From Staphylococcus epidermidis (GTDB taxonomy: Bacteria; Bacillota_I; Bacilli_A; RFN20; CAG-826): a stretch of DNA of 34,955 nucleotides. The number at the start of each line of letters is the position of its first letter. The first letter of the stretch is position 1. The stretch is from the NCBI GenBank assembly GCA_945870555.1, contig CAMBSI010000006.1, forward strand, positions 1-34,955, in the 5' to 3' direction. Position numbers and translations under genes: made by a program. This document shows positions 16,847-25,198 of the stretch, in pieces. Below the pieces are notes generated by a model. That model was not told where the DNA came from and did not search any database. It was given only the letters and a program-made list of their open reading frames with translations.

Positions 16847-17646
16847 CGTTGAAGTTCATCGATTATCCCATCGTGATTATGATCTTTTTTCGTCACAAAT
16901 TTACCATACTTTTTCATGGATTTATCTGCGTTTTTCATGACGAAACTATGCGTTGCATATAAAAGCATTTCCTTATCGTTTTCGGCATCACCAAAACTTA
17001 TAAACTTGTCACGTTGAAGGTTCATGTTTTTTAAAATTTCTAGTAAAGCATGTCCTTTCGATATGTGTTCATGGTAAATTTCACAAAAGGTTGATTTGCC
17101 CCAAAATCGTGCATTAAAACCAGGATGGTTTTTAATGATTGTTAAAATTCTTTGATCTTCTTTTTTACTTCTTGTTTTTAACTTAAGAATCATCGTCATT
17201 GGATCTTCGTTTAAAGTTTTTGTTAACGGCCCGTAAATGATGTTCATATTCTCGTGCCAAAAGAAAGATGCTAAATTTTTCTCTTCTTTCTTTAACCAAA
17301 TATCTTGATTCGTCTCACACATCACATTATCCAAGGCATCTTCACCGATATCTTGATAAATTGCTTTGACTACTTTTTGGGGAAATGCGAAACGCTTGGT
17401 TTTAAAACTTGAATCTTTTGGATTGGTGACATATGCCCCGTTATAACACACCATCGGTGTGTCTAAACCGAGTTGTTCATAATATTGAATAAATGATCGA
17501 TATGGTCTTCCAGTTGCAAGGATGATCGTATGATCTTTTTTTATTTTTCGCAAGTAATTCAATGTCTTTTTTGAAATTTTTTTGTCTTGATTTAAAAGGG
17601 TTCCATCTAAATCCAAGGCAATAAGGTGCCGTGGAATCACGACCAT
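16816..17646 (-). CDS. Cof-type HAD phosphatase
   Basis: 276 aa. 'ALDLDGTLLNQD' (D12, D14), 'LATGRPYRSF', 'HISKGHALLEIL' with the motif III Lys, and 'SFGDAENDKEML' (motif IV). Type IIB capped HAD, substrate unknown. Its start overlaps the trpS end by 10 nt (ATGGTCGTGA), so it is translated with trpS. Its 3' end overlaps pgcA by 31 nt in the opposite direction. Confidence 0.9.
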   Translation of the reverse strand: MVVIPRHLIALDLDGTLLNQDKKISKKTLNYLRKIKKDHTIILATGRPYRSFIQYYEQLGLDTPMVCYNGAYVTNPKDSSFKTKRFAFPQKVVKAIYQDIGEDALDNVMCETNQDIWLKKEEKNLASFFWHENMNIIYGPLTKTLNEDPMTMILKLKTRSKKEDQRILTIIKNHPGFNARFWGKSTFCEIYHEHISKGHALLEILKNMNLQRDKFISFGDAENDKEMLLYATHSFVMKNADKSMKKYGKFVTKKDHNHDGIIDELQRYFNRLSSDK

Positions 17647-18617
17647 AAACCGACTGCCTTTTTAACGCGTTGCAACGTTGCATTCGCAACGAGTTGAGCT
17701 CTTTTTGCACCTTGTTGAAGGACATCATGAACCAACCCGCTCTTGAGCACTTCAAGATAACGTTTTTGTAGTGCCCCAATTTTTTCAACCACGACATCTG
17801 CGACTTTACCTTTGAATTGACCATAGGTGAGTCCTTGAACGCTGGCAACCGTTTGTTCGATGGTTTGATCCGTTAAACCGGATAGAATGCTTAATAAATT
17901 ACTAATTCCTGGTTTGGACTGTTCATCATAACGAATGCTTGTATCCGAATCGGTAACCGCTGACATGATTTTCTTACGGATAATTAATAAATCTTCTTTT
18001 AATTCAATATTACCTTTTGGATCAGATTTAGACATTTTTTTACTTGGATCTGATAAGGACATGATGCGAGAACCTGTTGCACCCAATTGAGCTTTTGGCA
18101 TCACCAATACATCACCAAATCGATGATTAAAACGTTGAACTAAATCCCTGGTTAACTCCAAATGTTGAACTTGGTCTTCTCCAACCGGAACCACCTGGGC
18201 ATCATATAAAAGAATATCGCTTGCCATTAAAACTGGATAAGCAAACAGTCCAAGACCGATTGCAGAATCTTTCATCTGTATGGATTTTTCTTTAAATTGG
18301 GTCATGCGTGACAACTCACCCATATAGATGAAATTTTGAAGAATAGCATTTAATTCGGCGTGAGCCGAAACTTGAGATTGTAAAAAGATGGTGCTTTGAT
18401 TCGGATCTAATCCCGCGGCAAGATAAAAAGCCGCAAGATCAATTGCATATTCTTTTAGCAACGTTGGTTCAATCGGTAAGGTTAATGCATGAAGATCGGC
18501 AATAAATAAAAACGTTTGATATTGGTTTTGAAAACCGGGAAATCGGCGTAATGCCCCTAAGTAATTTCCTAAGGTTAATCCACCCGTTGGTTTAATGCCA
18601 CTAATCATTCTCGTCAT
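17637..18617 (-). CDS. trpS: Tryptophanyl-tRNA synthetase
   Basis: 326 aa, normal for bacterial TrpRS (class I). The HIGH-like motif is in 'TGGLTLGNYLGAL' and the KMSKS motif in 'KKMSKSDPKGNI'. It charges tRNA-Trp. No T-box leader: the divergent region is only 107 bp and no 'GGTGG' antiterminator bulge is seen. The upstream side of the ATG has no strong Shine-Dalgarno; a TAAAAT box lies about 30 nt upstream. Confidence 0.96.
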   Translation of the reverse strand: MTRMISGIKPTGGLTLGNYLGALRRFPGFQNQYQTFLFIADLHALTLPIEPTLLKEYAIDLAAFYLAAGLDPNQSTIFLQSQVSAHAELNAILQNFIYMGELSRMTQFKEKSIQMKDSAIGLGLFAYPVLMASDILLYDAQVVPVGEDQVQHLELTRDLVQRFNHRFGDVLVMPKAQLGATGSRIMSLSDPSKKMSKSDPKGNIELKEDLLIIRKKIMSAVTDSDTSIRYDEQSKPGISNLLSILSGLTDQTIEQTVASVQGLTYGQFKGKVADVVVEKIGALQKRYLEVLKSGLVHDVLQQGAKRAQLVANATLQRVKKAVGLWS

Positions 18618-18700
18618 AATCTTTTGTTTTTTTCTCTTTTCAAATCATTTTAGCAAATCTAACGTAAAGTTTCGATAAACATTAGGAAATCAGTACCCAA

Positions 18701-18715
18701 AAGGGTATAATTTGA
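18701..18715 (+). promoter_or_regulatory. spx promoter core
   Basis: AAGGGTATAATTTGA with TATAAT at 18706-18711, 13 nt before ATG 18725; no Shine-Dalgarno. The identical 15-mer occurs at 28316-28330. A small inverted repeat TACCC-AAAA-GGGTA (18694-18707) overlaps the upstream edge of the -10. Confidence 0.6.
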
Positions 18716-18724
18716 TGAGCATTT

Positions 18725-19159
18725 ATGGTTAAAATCTACACCTCACCAAGTTGTTCAAGTTGCCGAAAGGTAAAAAAATGGTTCGAACTTCAAGGCATCA
18801 TTTATGAAGAACGAAACATCTTTTCTGCAACCTTAAATGAAAACGAACTAAAAGAAATGTTAGCAAAAACTGAAAATGGTACGGAAGATATCATTTCCAC
18901 GCGAAGTAAAATCATCAAAGAACAAAATCTGGATGTGGAAAATTTAAGTATTTCACAATTGGTTACCTTTATTCGCGAAAATCCTTCGGTTCTGAAAAGA
19001 CCAATTATGGTCGATGACCGCCGAATTCAAGTTGGTTATAACGAAGAAGAAATTAGAACCTTCATTCCAGTGAATAAACGCCAATCATCTTTTAAAGAAA
19101 AAAACTTGAATCTAGATAAAAAGAAAAAACACATGACGACTGACCTAGGCGAAGAGTAG
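18725..19159 (+). CDS. spx: Redox regulator Spx
   Basis: 144 aa. An ArsC-fold protein with the Spx signature 'YTSPSCSSCRK' (C10/C13 redox switch), 'ERNIFS', 'TEDIISTRSKI' and 'KRPIMVDDRRIQVGYNEEEIR', near-identical in pattern to Bacillus Spx. Spx binds the RNA polymerase alpha C-terminal domain and redirects transcription under thiol stress; it has no DNA-binding domain of its own. The lysine-rich tail is about 13 residues longer than usual. Monocistronic. Confidence 0.95.
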   Translation: MVKIYTSPSCSSCRKVKKWFELQGIIYEERNIFSATLNENELKEMLAKTENGTEDIISTRSKIIKEQNLDVENLSISQLVTFIRENPSVLKRPIMVDDRRIQVGYNEEEIRTFIPVNKRQSSFKEKNLNLDKKKKHMTTDLGEE

Positions 19160-19160
19160 T

Positions 19161-19739
19161 TTATTTTTTTAAAGTTTTGATGGCACGAGCATATTTAGAA
19201 ACATGATTGGCTTTGTATTCAATTTTGGCTTTTTCACAAAGTAGCTTTAGCGTTTCTGCTGCATGCTTTAAAGACGATTCTTCGCTTTCAACCTCATAGT
19301 CGGTAATCCCGTGGTATAAATTTTTATCTAAGCAAACATGACGGCCTTCAAACTTGGTTTCATATCGTTCTGTGGTCAATTGAGTAACGATGGATAGTTG
19401 TTTCGTTTGAAAATCAAACATGTCTAAAAAGTCATGGATGATTCCTTGGGGAAACATTCTTTTTTCTTTAAATAAACGATAGGCAGCTTCCGAAATAACC
19501 TGATTTTTTTCTAAGGTTCCTTCTGCCATTGGTGATTTTAATGTGAGCGTATAAGTTTGATTTAGTTCTCGAATCCTCAATGCAAAGCCAAAGGTTCGTA
19601 ATGACCCTTGTTGATCATCCACATAATAATTGGTCTGGGTTACTTTGATTTTTTCTTGAATACCAAGAATTGATTTTAATTTTAGAAAATCGCTTTCATT
19701 AACTAGGATTTTTGCTTCAATTTCAATATTGGTTGACAT
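19161..19739 (-). CDS. CYTH-domain protein (triphosphate tunnel fold), YjbK-like
   Basis: The track start at 19844 gives an extra 35 residues without family match; ATG 19739 is chosen because it begins with the CYTH motif ('STNIEIEAKILV') and has AGAGGAA upstream. 192 aa. The ExExK motif 'EIEAK', basic tunnel residues ('RYETKFEG', 'SKYARAI') and acidic 'DYEVESEE' are visible. Such proteins bind or hydrolyse inorganic triphosphate or similar polyphosphates with divalent metal. In Bacillus, yjbK lies near the NAD kinase gene; here nadK is the divergent neighbour 69 bp away. Confidence 0.85.
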   Translation of the reverse strand: MSTNIEIEAKILVNESDFLKLKSILGIQEKIKVTQTNYYVDDQQGSLRTFGFALRIRELNQTYTLTLKSPMAEGTLEKNQVISEAAYRLFKEKRMFPQGIIHDFLDMFDFQTKQLSIVTQLTTERYETKFEGRHVCLDKNLYHGITDYEVESEESSLKHAAETLKLLCEKAKIEYKANHVSKYARAIKTLKK

Positions 19740-19808
19740 GATGAGTTCCTCTTTAAAAGTCTTTCCATGAATATGATAAAATAAAAACAAGAAAATATAC
19801 CAAACTTT

Positions 19809-20600
19809 ATGAAATATGCATTTATGACGCGTGAAGATGAACATTCACGATTATTGAAATCAAAGTTAGAAAAGAAACTTAATATTGCTGGCCATATTTT
19901 CGATTTACAAAAACCAGATATCTTAATTTTTATTGGTGGGGATGGAACTTTTCTAAGATCCATTCAAACTTATCTTCATCACCTTTCATCCATCGTCTTT
20001 GTTGGTATTCATACTGGCACACTTGGTTTCTTTTGTGAATTTACCCCAAATGAACTCGATGATTTGGTAAAAGCAATTCCTACGATGAATAAATCGAGTG
20101 AAAAGTATGCACTCATTGAGTTAACCCTACATGGTAAAAAAAAGCAAAGCTTTTATGCGGTGAATGAAGTCCGTGTTGAAAATCCATTTCAAACATTTGT
20201 AACGGATGTACAAGTTGATCATCAGCATGTCCAAACTTTTCGTGGAACTGGATTAATTGTTGCCTCTACCCTAGGCAGTAGTGCCTACAATAAAAGTTTA
20301 GGTGGTGCCTTGGTGGATGTCACCATGCCAACGCTACAACTGACTGAAATGGCAACGATTCAAAACAATGCATACCGATCATTAGGAAGCTCTTTGGTCC
20401 TTGATCAAAAAAGAATCATTTCTTTCCAAGGTGACTTTAAAAAGGCTATTTTTGGTTATGATTATTTACTTGTCAATCCTGAAGAACAAATTGAAAAAGT
20501 GACCGTCCAATTAAGTGAAAAAACATTTCGCCTATTCCATCAACAACAACATCCTTACTTTGACACATTAAAGAAAACGTTTGTTAAAAATACTAATTAA
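19809..20600 (+). CDS. nadK: NAD kinase
   Basis: 263 aa. 'FIGGDGTFLRSI' contains the GGDGT ATP/NAD-binding motif; 'NEVRV' and the glycine-rich 'TLGSSAYNKSLGGALV' complete the family signature. It phosphorylates NAD to NADP. No Shine-Dalgarno is visible. The gene ends 4 nt inside the convergent RNase J gene with no terminator between. Confidence 0.95.
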   Translation: MKYAFMTREDEHSRLLKSKLEKKLNIAGHIFDLQKPDILIFIGGDGTFLRSIQTYLHHLSSIVFVGIHTGTLGFFCEFTPNELDDLVKAIPTMNKSSEKYALIELTLHGKKKQSFYAVNEVRVENPFQTFVTDVQVDHQHVQTFRGTGLIVASTLGSSAYNKSLGGALVDVTMPTLQLTEMATIQNNAYRSLGSSLVLDQKRIISFQGDFKKAIFGYDYLLVNPEEQIEKVTVQLSEKTFRLFHQQQHPYFDTLKKTFVKNTN

Positions 20601-22270
20601 CCGCGATTCATAATTACAGGAATAATCATCGGATTTCTTTGGGTTTTAATAAATAAATATTTCCCAACGACTTCTTTGATTGCGTTCTTTAGTTCGGAAA
20701 AAGAAACACGATTTTTCATCATTAATTTCAATCGTTCATCAAGTTTTAATTCCGCATTTTTTAGCATTTCATTGGCAGACTGAAAAACGAATCCCAATGC
20801 AGTAATTGTCGGTCTTAACAAAAGTAAATTATTTTTGGCATCGATGACGATGGCTACCGATACCACCCCATCTTCCGCTAGAATTTTGCGATCACGAATG
20901 ACTGCAGTTGATAAACCATTGATATCTTTACCATCGATATAAACAGCTTCTGCTGGAACGGATCCGCCTCTTGTAATCGCATGGTTTTTAAGGACTAAAA
21001 CATCGCCGTTACGACAAATAAATGAATTTTGTTTAGGTATGCCGAGGGTTTCTGCGATTTCAGTGTGTAACTTTAGCATGCGATATTCTCCATGCATTGG
21101 CATGAAAAAATGAGGCTTAAATAGTTTTAGCATTAAGCGTAATTCTTGTCTTGCAGGGTGACCTGAAGAGTGAACATTAAATAAAATTGAATTGGTTAAA
21201 ACGTTTGCTCCTGCACGTGTTAATTGATTCACGACGCGATTGATACTTAATCCATTCCCAGGAATTGGACTAGAAGAGAAGACCACGGTATCTCCAGGAA
21301 CAATTTTGACTTGCCGGTGTTCGCCTTTGGCAATGCGCGATAGTGCTGCCATCGGTTCGCCTTGAGATCCAGTACAGATAATCACGGTTTCTTCTAAGCG
21401 CAATGTACGAATATCTTCAGAGGCAACAATTGAAGAATCAGGAATTTTAATGTAACCTAATTGCCGTGACATACTGACCGCATTTTCCATGGATCGGCCA
21501 ATAATCACAAGTTTCTTTTTATGACTTACCGCCGCCTCAACAATTTGTTGAATTCGCGATATATTACTAGAAAAGGTTGAAACAATTAATCGTCCTGGTG
21601 CATTTTCAAAAATATCATTGATCGCTGAAATCACACTACGTTCGGACGGTGTATAACCCTCGATTTCTGCATTGGTTGAATCCGAAAGAAGAAGATCAAC
21701 GCCTTCGGTTCCAAGTCGAGCAATTTTTCCAAGATTGATTTCTGCACCCACAGGGGTGAGATCAATTTTAAAGTCTCCTGTGGTTACCACTCTTCCTTCA
21801 GAGGTATCCACACATACACCAAAACAATCAGGGATGGAATGCGTCATACTAAAAAAACTAATTTTTAATTCATTGATGTTTAAAATCGTATCTTCATCAT
21901 ATTCAACAATTTTTACCGGTTCTTTGATGCGTTGGTCTTGTAATTTGTGGCGAATAAATGCGGCTGCAAGTCTTGGTGCATAAATCACAGGAACAAAGAC
22001 GTGTTGCACTAAAAAAGGAATTCCACCGATATGATCTTCGTGGCCGTGCGTGATAATTAAAGCGCGAAATTTTCTTTGATTATTTTTGATATGTGAATAG
22101 TCAGGGATAACATAATCAACACCTGGAAGATCTTCTTCAGGAAAACGAACACCTGCATCAATCATGATGAGGGTTTTTTCGGATTCAACACAATAGGTGT
22201 TTTTTCCTACTTCCCCAAGCCCTCCCAGGGCAAAAATAGACACGCCTTCTTGACCAGGATTAAACGCCAT
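20597..22270 (-). CDS. rnj: Ribonuclease J
   Basis: 557 aa. Metallo-beta-lactamase/beta-CASP nuclease with zinc motif 'THGHEDHIGGIPF', N-terminal 'FALGGLGEVGKN', and 'HSSGHPARQELRLM' near the beta-CASP end; the C-terminal domain is present. RNase J has 5'-to-3' exonuclease and endonuclease activity in mRNA decay and rRNA maturation. Strong AAGGAG before the ATG. Its 5'-end preference matters here, because many transcripts seem to begin at or next to the start codon. Confidence 0.95.
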   Translation of the reverse strand: MAFNPGQEGVSIFALGGLGEVGKNTYCVESEKTLIMIDAGVRFPEEDLPGVDYVIPDYSHIKNNQRKFRALIITHGHEDHIGGIPFLVQHVFVPVIYAPRLAAAFIRHKLQDQRIKEPVKIVEYDEDTILNINELKISFFSMTHSIPDCFGVCVDTSEGRVVTTGDFKIDLTPVGAEINLGKIARLGTEGVDLLLSDSTNAEIEGYTPSERSVISAINDIFENAPGRLIVSTFSSNISRIQQIVEAAVSHKKKLVIIGRSMENAVSMSRQLGYIKIPDSSIVASEDIRTLRLEETVIICTGSQGEPMAALSRIAKGEHRQVKIVPGDTVVFSSSPIPGNGLSINRVVNQLTRAGANVLTNSILFNVHSSGHPARQELRLMLKLFKPHFFMPMHGEYRMLKLHTEIAETLGIPKQNSFICRNGDVLVLKNHAITRGGSVPAEAVYIDGKDINGLSTAVIRDRKILAEDGVVSVAIVIDAKNNLLLLRPTITALGFVFQSANEMLKNAELKLDERLKLMMKNRVSFSELKNAIKEVVGKYLFIKTQRNPMIIPVIMNRG

Positions 22271-22323
22271 AAAAAACTCCTTTATTTAAGTTGATGATTG
22301 TATGCATCGTCTCAATTGATTAA

Positions 22324-22352
22324 ATTGTATATAAACCACGACAAATTGTAAA
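22324..22352 (-). promoter_or_regulatory. RNase J promoter
   Basis: Minus strand TTTACA (22347-22352), 17-nt spacer, TACAAT (22324-22329). The leader is about 47 nt and ends in a strong Shine-Dalgarno. Confidence 0.7.
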
Positions 22353-22356
22353 GGAA

Positions 22357-22902
22357 TTATAGTAGTTCTGTATTTGGTTGTTCTTGAAAAGGATCAATTT
22401 TATCCAAGTGATCGTAAAATAAAACACCATTTAAATGATCGATTTCATGTTGCAATACAATCGCATCAAATCCTTCAGCTTTGATGATTACTTCTTTTTT
22501 TTGTAAAAGATCATAGGCTTTGACGGTAATTTTGTTCGCTCGATAGACAAAACCGGGGTGCTCAATAGGTACGGATAAACAACCTTCACCAGATTGAATC
22601 GCTATTTTTTTTACCGATTGAGAAACAATGATTGGATTTGCCAAGGCGTATTCAACTTTCAATTCATCTTTTTGGTAACTTATTGCAGTTAATCGTTTAC
22701 TAATACCCACTTGTGGGGCAGCTAGGCCAATGCCTTCTCGAATCTGATGCTTCTCTGCGTAAACTTTATCTTGTGATAAATGAACATAATTTAATAGTTC
22801 CATGAGTAATTCCGTATCTTCTTTGGTTAAAGGTATTGGAACTGGGGTTGCCCTTTTTCTTAAAATTGGATGTGGGTCTTGGATGACTTTCAGTCGTTTC
22901 AT
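22357..22902 (-). CDS. def: Peptide deformylase
   Basis: 181 aa. The three deformylase motifs are intact: 'GIGLAAPQVG', 'GEGCLSVP' (metal-ligand Cys) and 'QHEIDHLNG' (two His ligands and catalytic Glu). It removes the N-formyl group from new proteins. The insertion between motifs fits type 2 deformylases of Gram-positive bacteria. No Shine-Dalgarno; the ATG follows a GATAAAGTATC element mirrored in front of the divergent ylbF. Confidence 0.95.
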   Translation of the reverse strand: MKRLKVIQDPHPILRKRATPVPIPLTKEDTELLMELLNYVHLSQDKVYAEKHQIREGIGLAAPQVGISKRLTAISYQKDELKVEYALANPIIVSQSVKKIAIQSGEGCLSVPIEHPGFVYRANKITVKAYDLLQKKEVIIKAEGFDAIVLQHEIDHLNGVLFYDHLDKIDPFQEQPNTELL

Positions 22903-22905
22903 AGG

Positions 22906-22963
22906 GATACTTTATCATATCTTATCTCGATTCGTGAACCATAATTGGATGTGATAAAGTATC
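22906..22963. promoter_or_regulatory. Mirror-image divergent promoters of def and ylbF
   Basis: GATACTTTATCATA (22906-22919) and TGTGATAAAGTATC (22950-22963) are inverted copies with 13 of 14 positions matching. Each is followed 3 nt later by an ATG, pointing outward. Both are probably -10 regions of leaderless transcripts, or less likely one operator. TTCGTGAA lies near the centre. Confidence 0.5.
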
Positions 22964-22966
22964 TAT

Positions 22967-23326
22967 ATGAGTTATGCAGACGTCATTACATTGGCCCAAC
23001 AATTAAAAGAAACTTTAGAAGCGGATTCAAGGGTTGTTTTGTTAATGACGCTTGATCAAAAACTTAATCAAAGTCAAAGCCTGTTAATGTTGACCGATCA
23101 ATATCATCGAGCGCAACAAAATTATCAAAGTATGTGGGAAAGTTACGGTGATGAAAGTCCCCATTTATTAAGGGCAAGAGCAGAACTCCACCAAGTGAAA
23201 ATTCAAGTTGATACCAATCCATTGGTGAGAGACTATTTAAAAGCATATGGTCAAGTCAGAGAAATATACCAAACCATCCAACAAAAAGTTTTTTCACCTT
23301 TTAAGTCACATCCTCCTGGTTGTTGA
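22967..23326 (+). CDS. ylbF: YlbF/YmcA-family protein
   Basis: 119 aa, all-helical, with the YlbF pattern of heptad-like helices ('VDTNPLVRDYLKAYGQVREIY') and a C-terminal Cys ('PPGC'). In Bacillus, YlbF, YmcA and YaaT form a complex that binds RNase Y and affects mRNA processing. The order ylbF-rsmD-coaD matches Bacillus ylbF-(ylbG)-rsmD-coaD, supporting the call; ylbG is missing. Confidence 0.85.
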   Translation: MSYADVITLAQQLKETLEADSRVVLLMTLDQKLNQSQSLLMLTDQYHRAQQNYQSMWESYGDESPHLLRARAELHQVKIQVDTNPLVRDYLKAYGQVREIYQTIQQKVFSPFKSHPPGC

Positions 23327-23328
23327 AG

Positions 23329-23877
23329 ATGTTAAGAATCATTGCAGGTAAGTTCCGAACGAGACTGATTAAACAACCACCTTTATCATTGACACGAGCA
23401 ACAAAAGATCGGGTTAGAGCAGGCGTTTTTTCCGCTTTGGGTTTTCAAATAATGGGGGCAAAAGTTCTTGATCTGTTTGCTGGTAGTGGCGCTTATGGCA
23501 TCGAAGCATTGTCCCGTGGTGCAGCGTCGGTGGTATTGAATGACCAGGACTCACTATCTATTTCCATCATTCAAGAGAACTTAAAAACTCTCGCGATTAC
23601 GCATGCAAAAGTAAACAAATTAGATGCGATTGCCTGTTTACAAGAATTACAAAACGAACACCTCTTATTTGATGTGATTTTTTTAGATCCACCTTATGAA
23701 AGCCCAATTTTAAAAGTTTGTGTCGACTTGATTTTAGAAAAAGAACTCCTTGCCCCAAAAGGTGTTTTGATTATTGAATCAGAATCAAACGAACGTTTTC
23801 TTTCAAAAGACAAATTCAAGGTGAAAGCATATAATTATGGAAGAACCAATATAGAAATTGGATGGAAAACATCATGA
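23329..23877 (+). CDS. rsmD: 16S rRNA (guanine-966-N2)-methyltransferase
   Basis: 182 aa from ATG 23329, 2 nt after the ylbF stop. The track's TTG 23320 adds three residues ahead of the usual 'MLRIIAGKFR' start and is less likely. SAM-binding motif 'VLDLFAGSGAYGIEALSRGA' and catalytic 'FLDPPYE' are clear. It methylates G966 of 16S rRNA. The stop overlaps the coaD start as ATGA. Confidence 0.94.
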   Translation: MLRIIAGKFRTRLIKQPPLSLTRATKDRVRAGVFSALGFQIMGAKVLDLFAGSGAYGIEALSRGAASVVLNDQDSLSISIIQENLKTLAITHAKVNKLDAIACLQELQNEHLLFDVIFLDPPYESPILKVCVDLILEKELLAPKGVLIIESESNERFLSKDKFKVKAYNYGRTNIEIGWKTS

Positions 23878-24371
23878 AAATTGCAATTTATCCAGGAAGT
23901 TTTGATCCCATCACGAACGGACACTTAGATGTGTTAAAACGATCACTGACGATTTTTGATCAAGTGATTTTATTGTTAGCCATTCATCCAACCAAGGTTT
24001 CTAGTTTTTCCGTAAATGATCGGTTAGCGATGTTAAAGGCGGTTGCCTTAACCTTCCCTAAGAATCAAGTCATCGTCGATTCAACTTCAGGACTAACCGT
24101 TCAATATGCTGAATCTAAAGGTGCCATTGCTTTGGTTAGAGGTCTTAGAGCTGTGCCAGATTTCGAATATGAACATGAAATTTATTCGGGTAATCAATTC
24201 ATTAATCCGAAAATTGAAATGGTCTTTTTCATGGCTAAAAATGACCATGAAATGATTTCCTCTTCCTTGATTAAGCAACTTCACCAAAACGGCATTGATG
24301 TATCTGAATTAATTCCAAAAGAAGTTAAGCCATTCTTAAAGCAACTAAAAGCATTTACCGTAAATAAATAA
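23874..24371 (+). CDS. coaD: Phosphopantetheine adenylyltransferase
   Basis: 165 aa from ATG 23874, which overlaps the rsmD TGA as ATGA; the track's 23862 adds four residues before the family start 'MKIAIYPGSFDPITNGH'. The 'GSFDPITNGHLD' nucleotidyltransferase motif and 'ISSSLIKQL' are present. It makes dephospho-CoA from 4'-phosphopantetheine and ATP. The last 17 nt overlap the convergent pgeF gene. Confidence 0.95.
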   Translation: MKIAIYPGSFDPITNGHLDVLKRSLTIFDQVILLLAIHPTKVSSFSVNDRLAMLKAVALTFPKNQVIVDSTSGLTVQYAESKGAIALVRGLRAVPDFEYEHEIYSGNQFINPKIEMVFFMAKNDHEMISSSLIKQLHQNGIDVSELIPKEVKPFLKQLKAFTVNK

Positions 24372-25128
24372 AAGATACATGGCGGCCAGTCTTTTGATTG
24401 CGATCATAAGAGAAGTAGTCTTCTTCATTTGAGAACGTATCAAGATTACTGACATGGACGTGTTCTGGCTTTAGTCCTGAATCAATCAATTGCATATAAT
24501 TTAATAACGGAATATCTAAATAATGCTGACCACCAATCTTCTTAATGATGGATTGAAATAAACTTGATTGTTTAAGTAATTGATTTTTTTTCGTTTCATC
24601 AATCGGATGATGTGCAAAATCTAGGGAAGGTCCTAAATAAGCGGTCAGATCGTCGGGCTTAATGTTTACCTCTTTCACCAACTGTTGAATGACCTTTGCT
24701 GTAATGCCTTGAAGACTTCCGGGTGTTCCAGCATGAACGATTGCGATTAAGGGTTGACGACGATGGATTAAGAAAACCGGAACACAATCCGCATGGAAAA
24801 CGCCTAATAGAACTTGTTTATCTTGGGTGTAAAGCGCATCTGCTGCGATACCTTGTTCAAAAGATGTGGAACCTTTTCCACCATCCAAAGATGTGACTTT
24901 TTTTAAATTGGTTGAATGTGACTGATAGGTGAAAACCATCTTTGAAATCGGAACATTGATTAATTGAGAAAACTTGTTACGATTCTCCAACACATGTTTG
25001 CCTTGATCACCAGTATGAAAAGCTAAATTAAACTGGCTATATTCTCCCTTAGAGCTACCGCCATGTCGGGTGGTGGTTCCAGCCAGGACCCTTTTATCAT
25101 CGTGAGCAATCCAAATTGGTTGTTTCAT
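24355..25128 (-). CDS. pgeF: Purine nucleoside phosphorylase / laccase-domain protein (PgeF, YfiH family)
   Basis: The track starts at TTG 25146, inside a TATAAT box; ATG 25128 (257 aa) is preferred. Zinc ligands of the family are present: 'QSH' (H71), 'HADC' (C115), 'VHAG' (H132). The usual 'HAGWRG' reads 'HAGTPG', losing the conserved Trp. Family members act as purine nucleoside phosphorylase/adenosine deaminase (LACC1-like), and the E. coli member edits peptidoglycan precursors. For an organism with a putative surface nuclease, nucleoside salvage is the more attractive role, but this is inference. Confidence 0.88.
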   Translation of the reverse strand: MKQPIWIAHDDKRVLAGTTTRHGGSSKGEYSQFNLAFHTGDQGKHVLENRNKFSQLINVPISKMVFTYQSHSTNLKKVTSLDGGKGSTSFEQGIAADALYTQDKQVLLGVFHADCVPVFLIHRRQPLIAIVHAGTPGSLQGITAKVIQQLVKEVNIKPDDLTAYLGPSLDFAHHPIDETKKNQLLKQSSLFQSIIKKIGGQHYLDIPLLNYMQLIDSGLKPEHVHVSNLDTFSNEEDYFSYDRNQKTGRHVSFIYLR

Positions 25129-25137
25129 TACTCTACT

Positions 25138-25143
25138 ATTATA
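25138..25143 (-). promoter_or_regulatory. -10 box of pgeF
   Basis: TATAAT on the minus strand, 9 nt before ATG 25128, no Shine-Dalgarno. It lies immediately after the T-run of the upstream gene's terminator. Confidence 0.6.
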
Positions 25144-25148
25144 CAAAA

Positions 25149-25173
25149 AAACGTTTCCAATTTGGAAACGTTT
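25149..25173 (-). terminator. Terminator of the thioredoxin-like gene
   Basis: Near-perfect palindrome with 12-nt arms (AAACGTTTCCAA) and a 1-nt centre; the realistic stem is about 10 bp with a 5-nt loop. On the minus strand it runs into TTTTTTT, ending the gene at 25199 just before the pgeF promoter. Confidence 0.85.
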
Positions 25174-25198
25174 GATTTAAAAGTGATAGATGAAGATT

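Noticed and set aside
18618-18724. T-box or trp leader before trpS
   Set aside because: Only 107 bp shared with spx; no T-box sequence or specifier hairpin seen.
19740-19844. N-terminal extension of the CYTH protein
   Set aside because: The 35 extra residues are not part of the CYTH fold, and the internal ATG has a good Shine-Dalgarno and starts directly at the family motif.
25149-25173. Palindrome as a repressor operator
   Set aside because: The T-run on the minus strand and position after a gene end fit an intrinsic terminator better.
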